Origin: Embleya sp040605455
GTDB taxonomy: Bacteria; Actinomycetota; Actinomycetes; Streptomycetales; Streptomycetaceae
Length of the DNA stretch: 14,075 nucleotides
Assembly: GCF_040605455.1 (NCBI RefSeq)
Contig: NZ_JBEXCV010000193.1
Coordinates: 1-14,075, forward strand
Direction of reading: 5' to 3'
Positions 1 through 6,877 of this stretch are shown piece after piece (the stretch's first letter is position 1; each line of letters opens with the position of its first letter). The position numbers and the translations under genes are program-made. Under the pieces are notes generated by a model. That model did not search any database, was not told where the DNA came from, and saw nothing but the letters and a program-made list of their open reading frames with translations.

Positions 1-1821
1 GGCGCCGTCACGGGCCTGGGCGGCGCGTTGCTCGGCGCCTTCCGCGTCGGCGCGCCTGGCGGCCGCCGTCTGACCCGCGGTCTGCGCCTTGCCCAACTCC
101 GTTTGCGCGTTCTCGCGTTGGGACTGGGCTCGGGCATCGGCGGCCTGCGCGCGGGCGCGTTCGGTCTCCGAACGCGTCCTGGCGATGGCGGCGTTGCCGC
201 GCTCGGTCTCGGCGGTCACCCGCTTGGCCTGCGCGTCGTCCGCGGCTGTCTTCGCCCGCGCCTCGGCCTGCTCGGCCGTGGCACGGGCGGTCGCGGCACG
301 CCCGGCGGCGTCCTTGGCCTGCGCGGCCTGGGCGACCGCGACATCGGCGGACGCCTTCGCCTGCGCGGCGGCCTCCTCGGCGGCCTTGCGCCGATACTCC
401 GCCTGCACCGCGGCGGACTCGGCCTTCGCCCGCTCGAACAGGGCCGCGCTCGTGGCGCCGGTGGCATCCGAGGCGCTCGCGGCGGTGTCCGCGGCCTTCG
501 CGGCGGCCACAGCGGCCGGGGCCGAGGCCTTGGCCACCTGCGCGGACTGCTGCGCGTACAGCAGACCCCGACCACGCGGCAGACCGGCCGCGTCGGAGAT
601 CCTCCCGGCAGCGGCCTGCGCCGCGGTCACCTTGTCGGCCTGCGCCTGCGCCGCGATCGCCGCCTGGTTCGCACGCGTCGCCGCGGACCTCGCGCCCTGG
701 CGGGCGGCCGTGATGTCCGCGCTCGCCCGAGCGAACTCCGAAGCCGGGGCCCGGGAGCCGGCGGGCTTGGCCTGCTCGGTGCGCTGCCACGTCAGGAGCT
801 TGTCCGCGACCCACGCCTGACCCATCGACTCCGCCATCGCGTCCGCGGCGATCCGCATCTGACGATGCGCCTCGATCTCCGCCGCCACGATCTGGTTGCG
901 CTGGACCGCCTGACCGGCCTGCTCGGCCTGCCATTCGCGATACGCCGTCCCGGTCAACTCCCGCAGGACGTGGTAGGGGTCGTCCGGGCCGAGGTAGTCA
1001 CACGCCGCCCACCGGTTCTTCAAAGCCTCGACGTCGGTGCGGTACTCCAACGAATCCTTGGCCAACGGCTTCTCGGGGATGCCCCCGTACTGCATGTAAC
1101 GGCGCAGATCGTCCGGCGACCAGACGGACTTTCCCGCGTACCAACGATCGGGATCCCAGTACTCCTCCTCCTTATACAAGGGGGCGGCGATCTCCGCGAC
1201 ACGATCGACGGACGTCTGGGACGCACGGGGGACGATCTCGACGTTGAAGGGGTTGTACTGCTCGCCGCGGAGGAACTTCTGTATCTCGGGGTCGAACTCC
1301 GGGACCTGGTAGTCGTCGTAGCCGAGCTTGTAGGACTTGAGCTTCTCGCTCCACGCATTCTGGCGCGGATAGCGGTCGGCCTCCGGGAAGTTTGCGCCAC
1401 GTCCCTGACTCCACGCGGCCTCCAGCGGCGAGTTCCACATCGGCTGCGGATTGCCGACACCGTCGAATGCGGTTCTCCACTGTGCCTCGGTGAGCGTTGC
1501 CTCAAAGGTTCTGGCGGCCTCGCGCTTGAGGGGAAGGTCGCCGACGTGCAGGAGGAAGGCGGTGCGGCATTGACCTGCCCGGGCGTTCTGCCCCAGTGTC
1601 GAACGGGGTTGCAGGATCCCCCCGCCCTCGTCATCGGGGATGTCGCCGTCATCCGCGGCGACATGCACCGAAGCCTTCTCGACCGCCGCGGGTGTCACGG
1701 CTTGGGCGAGGGACATCGTCAGCGACGTCGCAGTGACCATCGCGGTCAGCGCGAGAACACGGGCTGTTCGGCGACGGGCTGCGGCCCGTCTGCCGATGGG
1801 TATGGATGTGGTGTTGTTCAT
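1..1821 (-). CDS. Secreted Ala-rich coiled-coil protein, polymorphic-toxin type (N-terminal part, runs off left edge)
   Basis: An open frame runs from ATG at 1821 to base 1 with no stop: 607 residues, C-terminus outside the window. Residues 1-41 form a signal peptide with an Arg-rich start (RRAAARRR, 11-18), a hydrophobic core (about 21-37) and a likely AQA cleavage site at 39-41. Residues about 50-350 are a mixed-composition region rich in Trp and Tyr, with segments such as NPQPMWNSPLEAAW (124-137) and EAHRQMRIAADAMAESMG (317-334). From about 360 to the edge it is a long Ala/Arg/Glu/Gln helical stretch, almost certainly a coiled coil or stalk. This layout (export signal, head, long Ala-rich helix) is known from Streptomyces polymorphic-toxin-like and ALF-repeat proteins, in which the C-terminus carries a toxin, HINT or other variable domain. 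No such domain is visible here. No strong ribosome site precedes the ATG. The opposite strand is also open across this region because of the GC bias; I read that as a mirror. Confidence 0.8.
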   Translation of the reverse strand, partial: MNNTTSIPIGRRAAARRRTARVLALTAMVTATSLTMSLAQAVTPAAVEKASVHVAADDGDIPDDEGGGILQPRSTLGQNARAGQCRTAFLLHVGDLPLKREAARTFEATLTEAQWRTAFDGVGNPQPMWNSPLEAAWSQGRGANFPEADRYPRQNAWSEKLKSYKLGYDDYQVPEFDPEIQKFLRGEQYNPFNVEIVPRASQTSVDRVAEIAAPLYKEEEYWDPDRWYAGKSVWSPDDLRRYMQYGGIPEKPLAKDSLEYRTDVEALKNRWAACDYLGPDDPYHVLRELTGTAYREWQAEQAGQAVQRNQIVAAEIEAHRQMRIAADAMAESMGQAWVADKLLTWQRTEQAKPAGSRAPASEFARASADITAARQGARSAATRANQAAIAAQAQADKVTAAQAAAGRISDAAGLPRGRGLLYAQQSAQVAKASAPAAVAAAKAADTAASASDATGATSAALFERAKAESAAVQAEYRRKAAEEAAAQAKASADVAVAQAAQAKDAAGRAATARATAEQAEARAKTAADDAQAKRVTAETERGNAAIARTRSETERARAQAADARAQSQRENAQTELGKAQTAGQTAAARRADAEGAEQRAAQARDGA

Positions 1822-2277
1822 CAGGCCGTTCCGGGGAATCCCCCCACGCACGGCGTGGAGGGGGAGCGAACGCACACCGAAGCAGACCGGCTGGATACCG
1901 GCCAACACCACGACGCGCGAAAGGATTTGCCCGCCTCTGAGTAATCGTCAGTAACGCGAGCCACCCGAAACTATCCGGTGCGTTGCCACCCGCGGAAGCA
2001 CAATCCCCAAATCCGCCGAACAGCCACCGAGTAAAACCCCCGCATCTCAACCGAAACAGGGTCTGGAGATGAACCCGCCAAGCCGAACGCCCGATAACCT
2101 CCCCTTAAAGAGAATTCTTGCCGGGTCGAAAGGCGCGGCCCGGGACGAAGCGACGGTGAGCTTCAAGGAAGGCGCCGGGTACCGAAGCGCCGCCCACGAT
2201 CCGGGCACACGAGTAGCGGCTCCAACCGCGGTTCATCGCGCCGATCATGGTGTGCCCGGCGGTCCGGTCCCGCCGGC
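1822..2277. other. Intergenic stretch without a convincing gene
   Basis: About 450 bases upstream of the coiled-coil protein gene. It should hold that gene's promoter; the base composition is a little lower in GC between about 1915 and 2130, as expected for a promoter region. Short open frames exist on both strands (for example 2069-2344 plus and 2105-2356 minus), but none has a recognisable family, a good ribosome site or a composition pointing clearly to one strand. Confidence 0.5.
1840..1863 (-). promoter_or_regulatory. Hairpin in the leader of the coiled-coil protein gene
   Basis: CCACGC (1844-1849) pairs with GCGTGG (1853-1858) around a three-base loop. CCCC (1840-1843) pairs with GGGG (1860-1863) after a one-base bulge. 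The hairpin ends about 18 bases before the ATG of the minus-strand gene, so it would lie in the 5' leader. A role in translation control is only a guess. Confidence 0.3.
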
Positions 2278-3204
2278 TCACCGCCGCAGGGCCGCCCAGC
2301 AGACGCTCTGCCTCCTGCTCGGCCGGAACACCCGCACGACCTGAGCGCCGGCGCAAGTAGCCGCTGTGCCCTCGTCACGACGTGGCGGCGGCACAGTCGC
2401 ACGCAGGGCTGCGGATGTCGGCTGCAGAAATCGAGCTCGACGTGATCGAAGCCGCACGGTGAGGGAGCGCAACTCCTGTGGTGACGCGGTGCCGATGTGA
2501 CGCCGCCACGCGCCGCCCCCGAACCCGAGGAGTTGGGCCGCGTCGTCCAGGAGCGCGAGGCGGTCGGAGGCGAGGGCGGCGGCGATGACCGCGCGGATGT
2601 CGGGTTCGACACCGTTCCAAGGAGTTGCGGCGGCCGCGGAGCACCGCGACGGCACGCTCGTAGCGTGCGGTCAGAGCGAGTTCGTCGTCCGGGGTGTCCA
2701 CGAACTCGCCGATGTAGCGGAGCCATTCCGGGAGGTCGACGCGTGCCTCGTCGTCGAAGGTGGCGTGCCGCAGCCCGTCGCGGACCTCGGACAGGGTGCC
2801 CATGGTCAGGCGCGTCTCGGCCCGGCCGCGCAGGGCGTCGAGTGTGGCGTGATACCAGCCGGGTTGCGGCGCGGTGGGTTGGTCGCGCGTCAACGCTGCG
2901 GGAAGGTCCAGGTGGCGTTGGGCAATCCGGCCTGACTCAGCGAGTGGGACACGGCCTGCCCGTCGAGGATCTCGAGGTCCACTCCATGCGTCCCGCGCGC
3001 GTGCTCCTGGAGGCCATGCCGGTTCGCCACGGGGACCTCGTACGCGGCGAAGAAGGCGACACGTTCCACGGGCGTGCCCTTGGAACAGATCAACCGCAGG
3101 TCCGTACGGATCTTCTGGTCGAGGGGCGCCTTCCGGACGGACGCGGCCATCACCCACGGCCGAGTGGTCGCCCCGCCGATGAAGCCCCCGGCGCCGGGGA
3201 GCTT
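2278..3204 (-). pseudogene. Frameshifted, 5'-truncated hypothetical protein gene
   Basis: Three protein-like segments follow one another on the minus strand in alternating frames. Segment 1 (3204 to about 2925) includes DLRLICSKGTPVERVAFFAA, a conserved-looking stretch ending in DLEILDGQAVSHSLSQ. Segment 2 (about 2930 to 2645) contains RHLDLPAAL and LRHATFDDEARVDLPEWLRY. Segment 3 (about 2645 to 2278) returns to the first frame with EPDIRAVIAAALASDRLALL. A base seems lost near 2930 and one gained near 2640; without the second frame, segment 1 stops at 2890. The motifs resemble large actinobacterial hypothetical proteins with a nuclease-like N-terminal part, but I cannot name the family. The 5' end is missing: the IS30 left end begins at 3205. 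The true C-terminus is uncertain. Sequencing error instead of decay is possible. Confidence 0.6.
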
Positions 3205-3228
3205 GGGTTCTAGGAGTCGTTGCAACAC
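3205..3228 (+). repeat. IS30 left terminal inverted repeat
   Basis: The core TCGTTGCAACAC at 3217-3228 is identical to the reverse complement of 5185-5196. Going outward, AGGA and TTC also match (3212-3215, 3208-3210), with mismatches at 3206, 3207, 3211 and 3216. The central GTTGCAAC (3219-3226) is itself a palindrome. Streptomycete IS30 elements, as I remember them, often end in a GTTGCAACGAC-type motif. Confidence 0.65.
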
Positions 3229-3244
3229 CCCAGCTCAAGGGGTG
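3226..3244 (+). promoter_or_regulatory. Stem-loop covering the transposase ribosome site
   Basis: CACCCC (3226-3231) pairs perfectly with GGGGTG (3239-3244) around a seven-base loop. The likely Shine-Dalgarno AAGGGG (3237-3242) for the ATG at 3247 lies inside the 3' arm. In an mRNA starting outside the element, this fold would hide the ribosome site. Such sequestration is known for other insertion sequences as a guard against read-through from outside promoters; here it is inferred from sequence only. Confidence 0.5.
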
Positions 3245-3246
3245 CG

Positions 3247-4470
3247 ATGGACTTCGAGATCCGTGAGAGCCGCAAGGTCCAGGGGCGCAAGAAGTTGCGG
3301 CGAGAGCGGGAGGAATACTTCCGCCTCGTGCAACAGGGATTGAGCAACCGGGAAGCCGGTCAACGCGTCGGCGTCAACGAGCGGACCGGCCGAGAATGGC
3401 TTCATGGGCGGCCGGGCGGTCGCAAAAAGAGGCCGAGTGCGCCCGCACGTGACACGCGGGCGGCCTCGGCCTCGTCCCGGTATCTGTCGGAGGCCGAACG
3501 CCTCCACATCGCGGACCGATTCAGGGAACGGGCCACGGTCCGGGCGATCGCCGCCGAACTCGGCCGCAGCCCGTCCACGGTCAGCCGGGAGATCCGCCGC
3601 AACGGCACGGCCGGCCGAGGAAACCTGTGGCACTACCGGCCCTACGCGGCCCAGGCCCGCGCCGAAGCCCGTCGCCTCCGTCCGAAACGGGGGAAGATCG
3701 ACGGCAATCGCGAGCTGCGGGACGCCGTCCAGACGGGCCTGGACGAACGGTGGAGCCCGGAACAGATCTGTCACGCCTTGCGCAAACGGTTCCCCGACCG
3801 CCCGGAGATGCACGTGGTCCACGAAACGGTCTACCAGGCGCTCTACGTGCAAGGACGCGGAGAGTTGCGACGCGAGTTGGCCGGTGCCCTACGGACCGGA
3901 CGCGCCCGCCGCAAACCCCAGCGCCAGGCGAACTGCCGACGACCCCGCTTCGTCGCTCCCATGGTCATGATCAGCGATCGCCCCGCGGAAGCCGACGACC
4001 GGGCCGTGCCCGGCCACTGGGAAGGCGACTGCATCCTCGGCAGGAACAACGGCTCCGCGATCGGCACCCTGGTCGAACGCACCACCCGCTACGTGATGCT
4101 CGTGCACCTGCCACACGGCCGCACGGCCGAGGACATGAACGCCGCCCTGCACGCCACGATCCGCACGCTCCCGCCTCATCTGACGCGTTCACTGACCTGG
4201 GACCAGGGAGCCGAGATGGCCGGACACCGCGCCTTCAGCCTCGCCACCGACATCCCGGTCTACTTCTGCGACCCCGGCAGCCCGTGGCAGCGCGGTTCGA
4301 ACGAGAACACGAACGGCCTGCTGCGGCAATACTTCCCCAAAGGCACCGACCTGTCCGTCCACACCCGCGAGCACCTCGACTTCGTCGCCGCCCAGCTCAA
4401 CAACCGCCCACGCAAGACGCTCGGTTGGGAGACCCCAGCCGAGCGGCTGTCCAGTGCTCTGACCGCATAG
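3247..4470 (+). CDS. IS30-family transposase
   Basis: This 407-residue DDE transposase cuts and joins the ends of the element. An N-terminal helix-turn-helix (about 31-52, GLSNREAGQRVGVNERTGRE) and a second one (about 96-117, RAIAAELGRSPSTVSREIRR) match the two DNA-binding parts of the family. The catalytic triad is D261 (HWEGDCILG), D319 (TWDQGAEM) and E353 (RGSNENTNGLLRQYFPKG), with the usual D-to-E spacing of 33 residues. The C-terminus NNRPRKTLGWETPAE is also typical. Length is normal and there is no frameshift, so it is probably active. ATG at 3247 is chosen because AAGGGG lies four bases upstream; a TTG at 3220 would start inside the terminal repeat. Its stop is followed after 71 bases by the stop of the convergent kinase gene. 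Confidence 0.93.
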   Translation: MDFEIRESRKVQGRKKLRREREEYFRLVQQGLSNREAGQRVGVNERTGREWLHGRPGGRKKRPSAPARDTRAASASSRYLSEAERLHIADRFRERATVRAIAAELGRSPSTVSREIRRNGTAGRGNLWHYRPYAAQARAEARRLRPKRGKIDGNRELRDAVQTGLDERWSPEQICHALRKRFPDRPEMHVVHETVYQALYVQGRGELRRELAGALRTGRARRKPQRQANCRRPRFVAPMVMISDRPAEADDRAVPGHWEGDCILGRNNGSAIGTLVERTTRYVMLVHLPHGRTAEDMNAALHATIRTLPPHLTRSLTWDQGAEMAGHRAFSLATDIPVYFCDPGSPWQRGSNENTNGLLRQYFPKGTDLSVHTREHLDFVAAQLNNRPRKTLGWETPAERLSSALTA

Positions 4471-4541
4471 GTTCGCCGGGTTGGTGGTCAGCGGTTGGAT
4501 GTTCCGTGACGACTGTCCGACCATCGGAGGGCTTCGGATCC

Positions 4542-5045
4542 TCAAGCCGAGGATTGCATGACGACCTGCTCACCCTCTTCACTCGGTTCCTCGAAGTTGG
4601 CCAGGTAGCGGTTGAACAGCTTCGCATCCACGGTGACGGAGTTGGCGCCGTCCTCGCCGTTCCGTACCACGAGGCGACGCTCCAGCACCGTCCGATCGGC
4701 CTTGAGATAGAGCAATTCCCAACGACAGCCGTGACTCTCGACCAGCGCCTTGTAATCATCACGGGCGGCGCGACTCCAGAAGCTGTAGTCCACCACAACG
4801 TCACACCCGGCCAGCATCAGCTCGACCAACTCCTGCCGCTGGTCGCGGCGGACCTCTTCCTTGAGCTGGTCGAACGCCTCCGCCTCCAGCACCAGGCCGG
4901 CGTCGCGCTGCCCAAGTCGTCGCCAGACCACCTCGTCGATCGAGAGCCGAGCGTAACCGCGTCGCACCAGTTCCATCGCGTAAGTACTCTTGCCTGCTCC
5001 CGGAAGACCACACATCAGCACCACTGTGCTCACTTGCTGAGTCAT
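4542..5045 (-). CDS. AAA_33-type P-loop kinase (zeta-toxin/phosphotransferase-like ATP-binding protein)
   Basis: A 167-residue soluble ATP-binding protein. The Walker A motif GLPGAGKST is at 13-21 and YARLSIDEVVWRRLG follows as the usual post-P-loop acidic segment. CDVVVDYSFWSR is the Walker B-like strand, and the C-terminal RLVVRNGEDGANSVTVDAKL with FNRYLANFEEP is typical of small AAA_33 kinases. Relatives include zeta toxins, polynucleotide kinases and antibiotic phosphotransferases; the substrate cannot be read here. GC is 57-60% in two 60-base stretches I counted, against 67% in a stretch of the neighbouring transposase, which suggests transfer. A TAACCT hexamer six bases before the ATG and no Shine-Dalgarno suggest a leaderless transcript. 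No antitoxin-like partner gene is adjacent. It lies inside the IS30 ends, tail-to-tail with the transposase. Confidence 0.85.
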   Translation of the reverse strand: MTQQVSTVVLMCGLPGAGKSTYAMELVRRGYARLSIDEVVWRRLGQRDAGLVLEAEAFDQLKEEVRRDQRQELVELMLAGCDVVVDYSFWSRAARDDYKALVESHGCRWELLYLKADRTVLERRLVVRNGEDGANSVTVDAKLFNRYLANFEEPSEEGEQVVMQSSA

Positions 5046-5184
5046 TGAGCCAGGTTAGAGCCGGAAACACGCCCCCCTTTGTGGCCACGAGGGCGCCCGC
5101 TGGAGTGGGCCCGCCGACCGACCCGGCGAACCTACGCGGTCCGAGCCCTAGCTAGAGTCCTCACCGCCTAACCAAACCGAACAC

Positions 5185-5208
5185 GTGTTGCAACGATTCC
5201 TGGAATTC
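5185..5208 (-). repeat. IS30 right terminal inverted repeat
   Basis: This is the reverse complement of the left end at 3205-3228 with four mismatches in 24 bases, and the 12 inner bases are identical. It is the only good match I found on the far side of the transposase. A poorer candidate near 4490-4515 (TGTTCC, then GACGACT) does not preserve the GTTGCAAC core. Confidence 0.6.
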
Positions 5209-5339
5209 GCCGTGCCGAAGTTCCGCGGACGATATCGCCGCCGTCGCCGCCGCTCGGTGGATCGCGTTCCTCAATGATGTGGTGTCGTTCGGGGTGTCCA
5301 ACGTCAGGTAGAGGTCACGACGCCTGCTGCTCTTCGTCT
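5209..5339. other. Debris between IS30 and the NRPS relic, coding strand undecided
   Basis: Both strands are open for 30-40 residues with G/C at most third positions, and the third positions of the two frames coincide, so composition cannot choose between them. The minus strand gives LTLDTPNDTTSLRNAIHR and more; the plus strand gives ADDIAAVAAARWIAFLNDVV. Neither has a start, a ribosome site or a family I recognise. One of them is probably the stump of a gene cut by the IS. Confidence 0.3.
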
Positions 5340-5354
5340 CTTCGTCTCTTCATC
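5331..5354 (+). repeat. Octamer tandem repeat (TCTTCGTC, three copies)
   Basis: TCTTCGTC occurs at 5331-5338 and 5339-5346, and TCTTCATC with one change at 5347-5354. The unit is not a multiple of three, so a gain or loss of one copy shifts the frame. It sits where the recognisable part of the NRPS relic starts. Confidence 0.6.
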
Positions 5355-5522
5355 GCCGAGGACTCGCGGGAACGCGGCTGCGGCCGGAGCCTCTGGGAGC
5401 CGCATATCGCCGGCGAGATTACCGAGATCGACGTCCCGTGCACGCACTCGAACATGGTCGAACCGGCGATACTCGGACGAATCTTGCCAATGATCGAAAA
5501 CTGGCCGGCGGGCCGTTCCTGA
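5340..5522 (+). pseudogene. C-terminal relic of an NRPS thioesterase-like domain
   Basis: The frame ending at the TGA 5520-5522 encodes about 60 residues with the pattern of the end of a type I thioesterase domain of nonribosomal peptide synthetases: a strand (LRLFIAED), then W-E-P-H-I-A-G, then EITEIDVPCTHSNMVEP with the His where the catalytic histidine belongs, then a closing helix AILGRILPMIENW. Nothing upstream on the plus strand supplies the rest of the domain, so this is the tail of a lost or moved gene. The assignment rests on pattern memory, not alignment. The 5' boundary lies in the octamer repeat. Confidence 0.5.
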
Positions 5523-5562
5523 CGTGCTTTATGTCGCTCTCACCAGGGAGCTGACATGGTAG

Positions 5563-5596
5563 GTATAACCGTTAGCTGATGAGCCAACGGTTATAC
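5563..5596 (+). promoter_or_regulatory. Palindromic operator upstream of padR
   Basis: GTATAACCGTT (5563-5573) and AACGGTTATAC (5586-5596) are perfect 11-base arms. Inside them GCT (5575-5577) pairs with AGC (5582-5584), leaving one mismatch and a four-base centre. The site is AT-rich in a GC-rich region and ends 11 bases before the padR ATG. PadR proteins bind palindromes of this kind in their own promoters, so autorepression of the whole PadR-ABC operon is likely. A CTGACA at 5551-5556 could be the -35 element. Confidence 0.8.
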
Positions 5597-5607
5597 GAGG
5601 GGGCGTG

Positions 5608-6129
5608 ATGCGGCAGGAAGTGGTCCTGGCGATGCTGGCCAAGGAGCCCTCTCACGGCTACGAGCTCCGCGCTCGGCTGTGTGACGCGCTCGGCCCGCTC
5701 GGCGAGTCGATGAACGCCGGGCACATCTACGTCACGCTCGCCCGGCTGGAGAAGGCGGGCCTGCTCGTGGTCGAGACATCCGCCGACGGTGACCGGGAGC
5801 GGAAGATCTACGCCCTCACGGCCCGGGGCCGGGAACGAGTCTCGGAGTGGATCGTCGACGTGGGATGGCCGCGGCCCGACCTCGCGGAGTTCCATCTCAA
5901 GCTGATCGCGTCCGCGTCGGCGGGGCTCGCCGACCCGCTCACCCTCGTCGACACCCAGCGGCGCGAACTGCTGCACCGACTTCGGGACGCGCAGCGCGCC
6001 GCGATGGACGAGCCGAAGGGTTCGGCCGCGCTGCTGCTGCTGGAAGGCATCGTGCTCAGGCTTCAGGCGGATCTGCGCTGGCTCGAGGCATGCGAGAAGA
6101 ACATCACCCGCCAAAGGAGTGGATCATGA
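5608..6129 (+). CDS. PadR-family transcriptional regulator
   Basis: A 173-residue repressor with an N-terminal winged helix: VVLAMLAKEPSHGYELRARL opens the domain, HIYVTLARLEKAGLLVV is the recognition helix and wing, and KIYALTARGRERVSEW follows. The C-terminal half is the helical dimerisation part, ending LRWLEACEKNITRQRSGS, typical of the longer PadR class. ATG at 5608 is preferred to GTG at 5605 because the purine-rich GAGGGGG (5597-5603) then has four bases of spacing instead of one. Its TGA overlaps the ATG of the ABC ATPase (ATGA), so the genes are translationally coupled. It probably senses a compound exported by the neighbouring transporter and binds the palindrome at 5563-5596; the ligand is unknown. 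Confidence 0.93.
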   Translation: MRQEVVLAMLAKEPSHGYELRARLCDALGPLGESMNAGHIYVTLARLEKAGLLVVETSADGDRERKIYALTARGRERVSEWIVDVGWPRPDLAEFHLKLIASASAGLADPLTLVDTQRRELLHRLRDAQRAAMDEPKGSAALLLLEGIVLRLQADLRWLEACEKNITRQRSGS

Positions 6130-6872
6130 GCGAGGCTGCCGACGCACCGGTGCTGAGCGCCCGCGGTGTGCGCAAGGAATACGGCAGGGGAGAGGGCCTC
6201 GTGCGCGCCGTCGACACGGTCGACCTCGACGTCGCCTCGGGCGAGACCGTGGCGATCATGGGCCCCAGCGGCTGCGGGAAGTCCACGCTGCTGCATCTGC
6301 TCGGCGGGCTGGACAGGCCATCGAGCGGCGAAGTGACGCTGAACGGCCGGCGCATCGACGACATCAGCGAGAAGGCCCTGGCCCGCGTGCGGCGCAGCGA
6401 CGTCAGCTACGTGTTCCAGTCGTTCCACCTGATGGAGGAGCTGACGGCTGTCGAGAACGTCGAGCTGTCAGCGCTGCTCGCCGGCCGCGCACCCCGCGCC
6501 TCCCGGAAGCGGGCCGGGGAACTGCTGGAACAGCTGGGGATCGGTGACCGGGCCGGACATCTGCCGTCTCAGCTGTCCGGCGGGCAGCGGCAGCGGGTCG
6601 CGGTCGCCCGGGCGCTGTGCAACGAGCCGCTGGTCGTCCTCGCCGACGAGCCGACCGGCAACCTCGACAGCGCTGCGACCCTGGACGTCCTCCAGCTCTT
6701 CAGGGACCTGCACGAGTCCGGCCAGACGCTGGTCATCGTCACCCACGACGCCCGGATCGCGGCCACCGCCGACCGGATGTTCTCGATGCGGGACGGCTCC
6801 CTCGTCGACGAGATCCAGCTGACGGGTGGCACCACCGGCCGGCTCGGGGCGCTGCTCGGGCTGGAGGACTGA
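6126..6872 (+). CDS. ABC transporter ATP-binding protein (MacB/LolD type)
   Basis: A 248-residue ATPase with all motifs intact: Walker A GPSGCGKST (46-54), Q-loop Gln98 in YVFQSFHL, signature LSGGQRQRVAVARAL (150-164), Walker B VVLADEP (170-176) with Glu175, D-loop NLD (179-181) and H-loop His207 in VTHD. The short VFQSFHLMEELTAVENVEL segment and the D-E-P-T-G-N-L-D-S form are typical of MacB/LolD/FtsE ATPases that energise mechanotransmission exporters rather than importers. The start ATG at 6126 overlaps the padR stop by four bases, and AAAGGAG lies just upstream. The permease begins six bases after its stop. Substrate unknown; peptide, lipid or antibiotic export is the usual role. Confidence 0.95.
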   Translation: MSEAADAPVLSARGVRKEYGRGEGLVRAVDTVDLDVASGETVAIMGPSGCGKSTLLHLLGGLDRPSSGEVTLNGRRIDDISEKALARVRRSDVSYVFQSFHLMEELTAVENVELSALLAGRAPRASRKRAGELLEQLGIGDRAGHLPSQLSGGQRQRVAVARALCNEPLVVLADEPTGNLDSAATLDVLQLFRDLHESGQTLVIVTHDARIAATADRMFSMRDGSLVDEIQLTGGTTGRLGALLGLED

Positions 6873-6877
6873 CCGGC

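Larger units (their letters stand above)
3205..5208 (+). mobile_element. IS30-family element carrying a kinase passenger gene
   Basis: The boundaries are set by an inverted repeat: 3205-3228 matches the reverse complement of 5185-5208 with 20 of 24 bases identical, and 19 of 21 over the inner core. The core on the right reads GTGTTGCAACGATTCCTGG. The left copy sits 18 bases before the transposase start, where an IS30 end belongs. The right copy lies 715 bases beyond the transposase stop, much further than in a normal IS30 element, and the gap is filled by a convergent 504-bp kinase gene. I see no clear 2-3 bp target duplication. The element cuts the 5' side of the relic gene at 2278-3204. Alternative: the real right end was lost and 5185-5208 belongs to a second, mostly deleted relative. 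Confidence 0.65.

Noticed and set aside
28..1944. A 638-residue plus-strand open frame over the coiled-coil protein gene
   Set aside because: It is a mirror of the high-GC Ala-rich coding sequence. It has a low-complexity Arg/Gly/Leu composition and no family, while the minus frame has a signal peptide and natural protein composition.
2069..2356. Short open frames on both strands downstream of the relic gene
   Set aside because: Neither has a ribosome site, a family or a composition pointing to one strand.
4486..4516. Possible IS30 right end close to the transposase stop
   Set aside because: Only scattered bases match the left end and the GTTGCAAC core is missing; the copy at 5185-5208 is far better.
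3627..5048. A 473-residue plus-strand open frame crossing the transposase and kinase
   Set aside because: It overlaps the transposase in another frame and then runs antisense to the kinase. Both real genes have intact motifs.
5209..5339. Candidate gene stump next to the IS right end
   Set aside because: Plus and minus frames are equally plausible, so no gene is called; kept as undecided debris.
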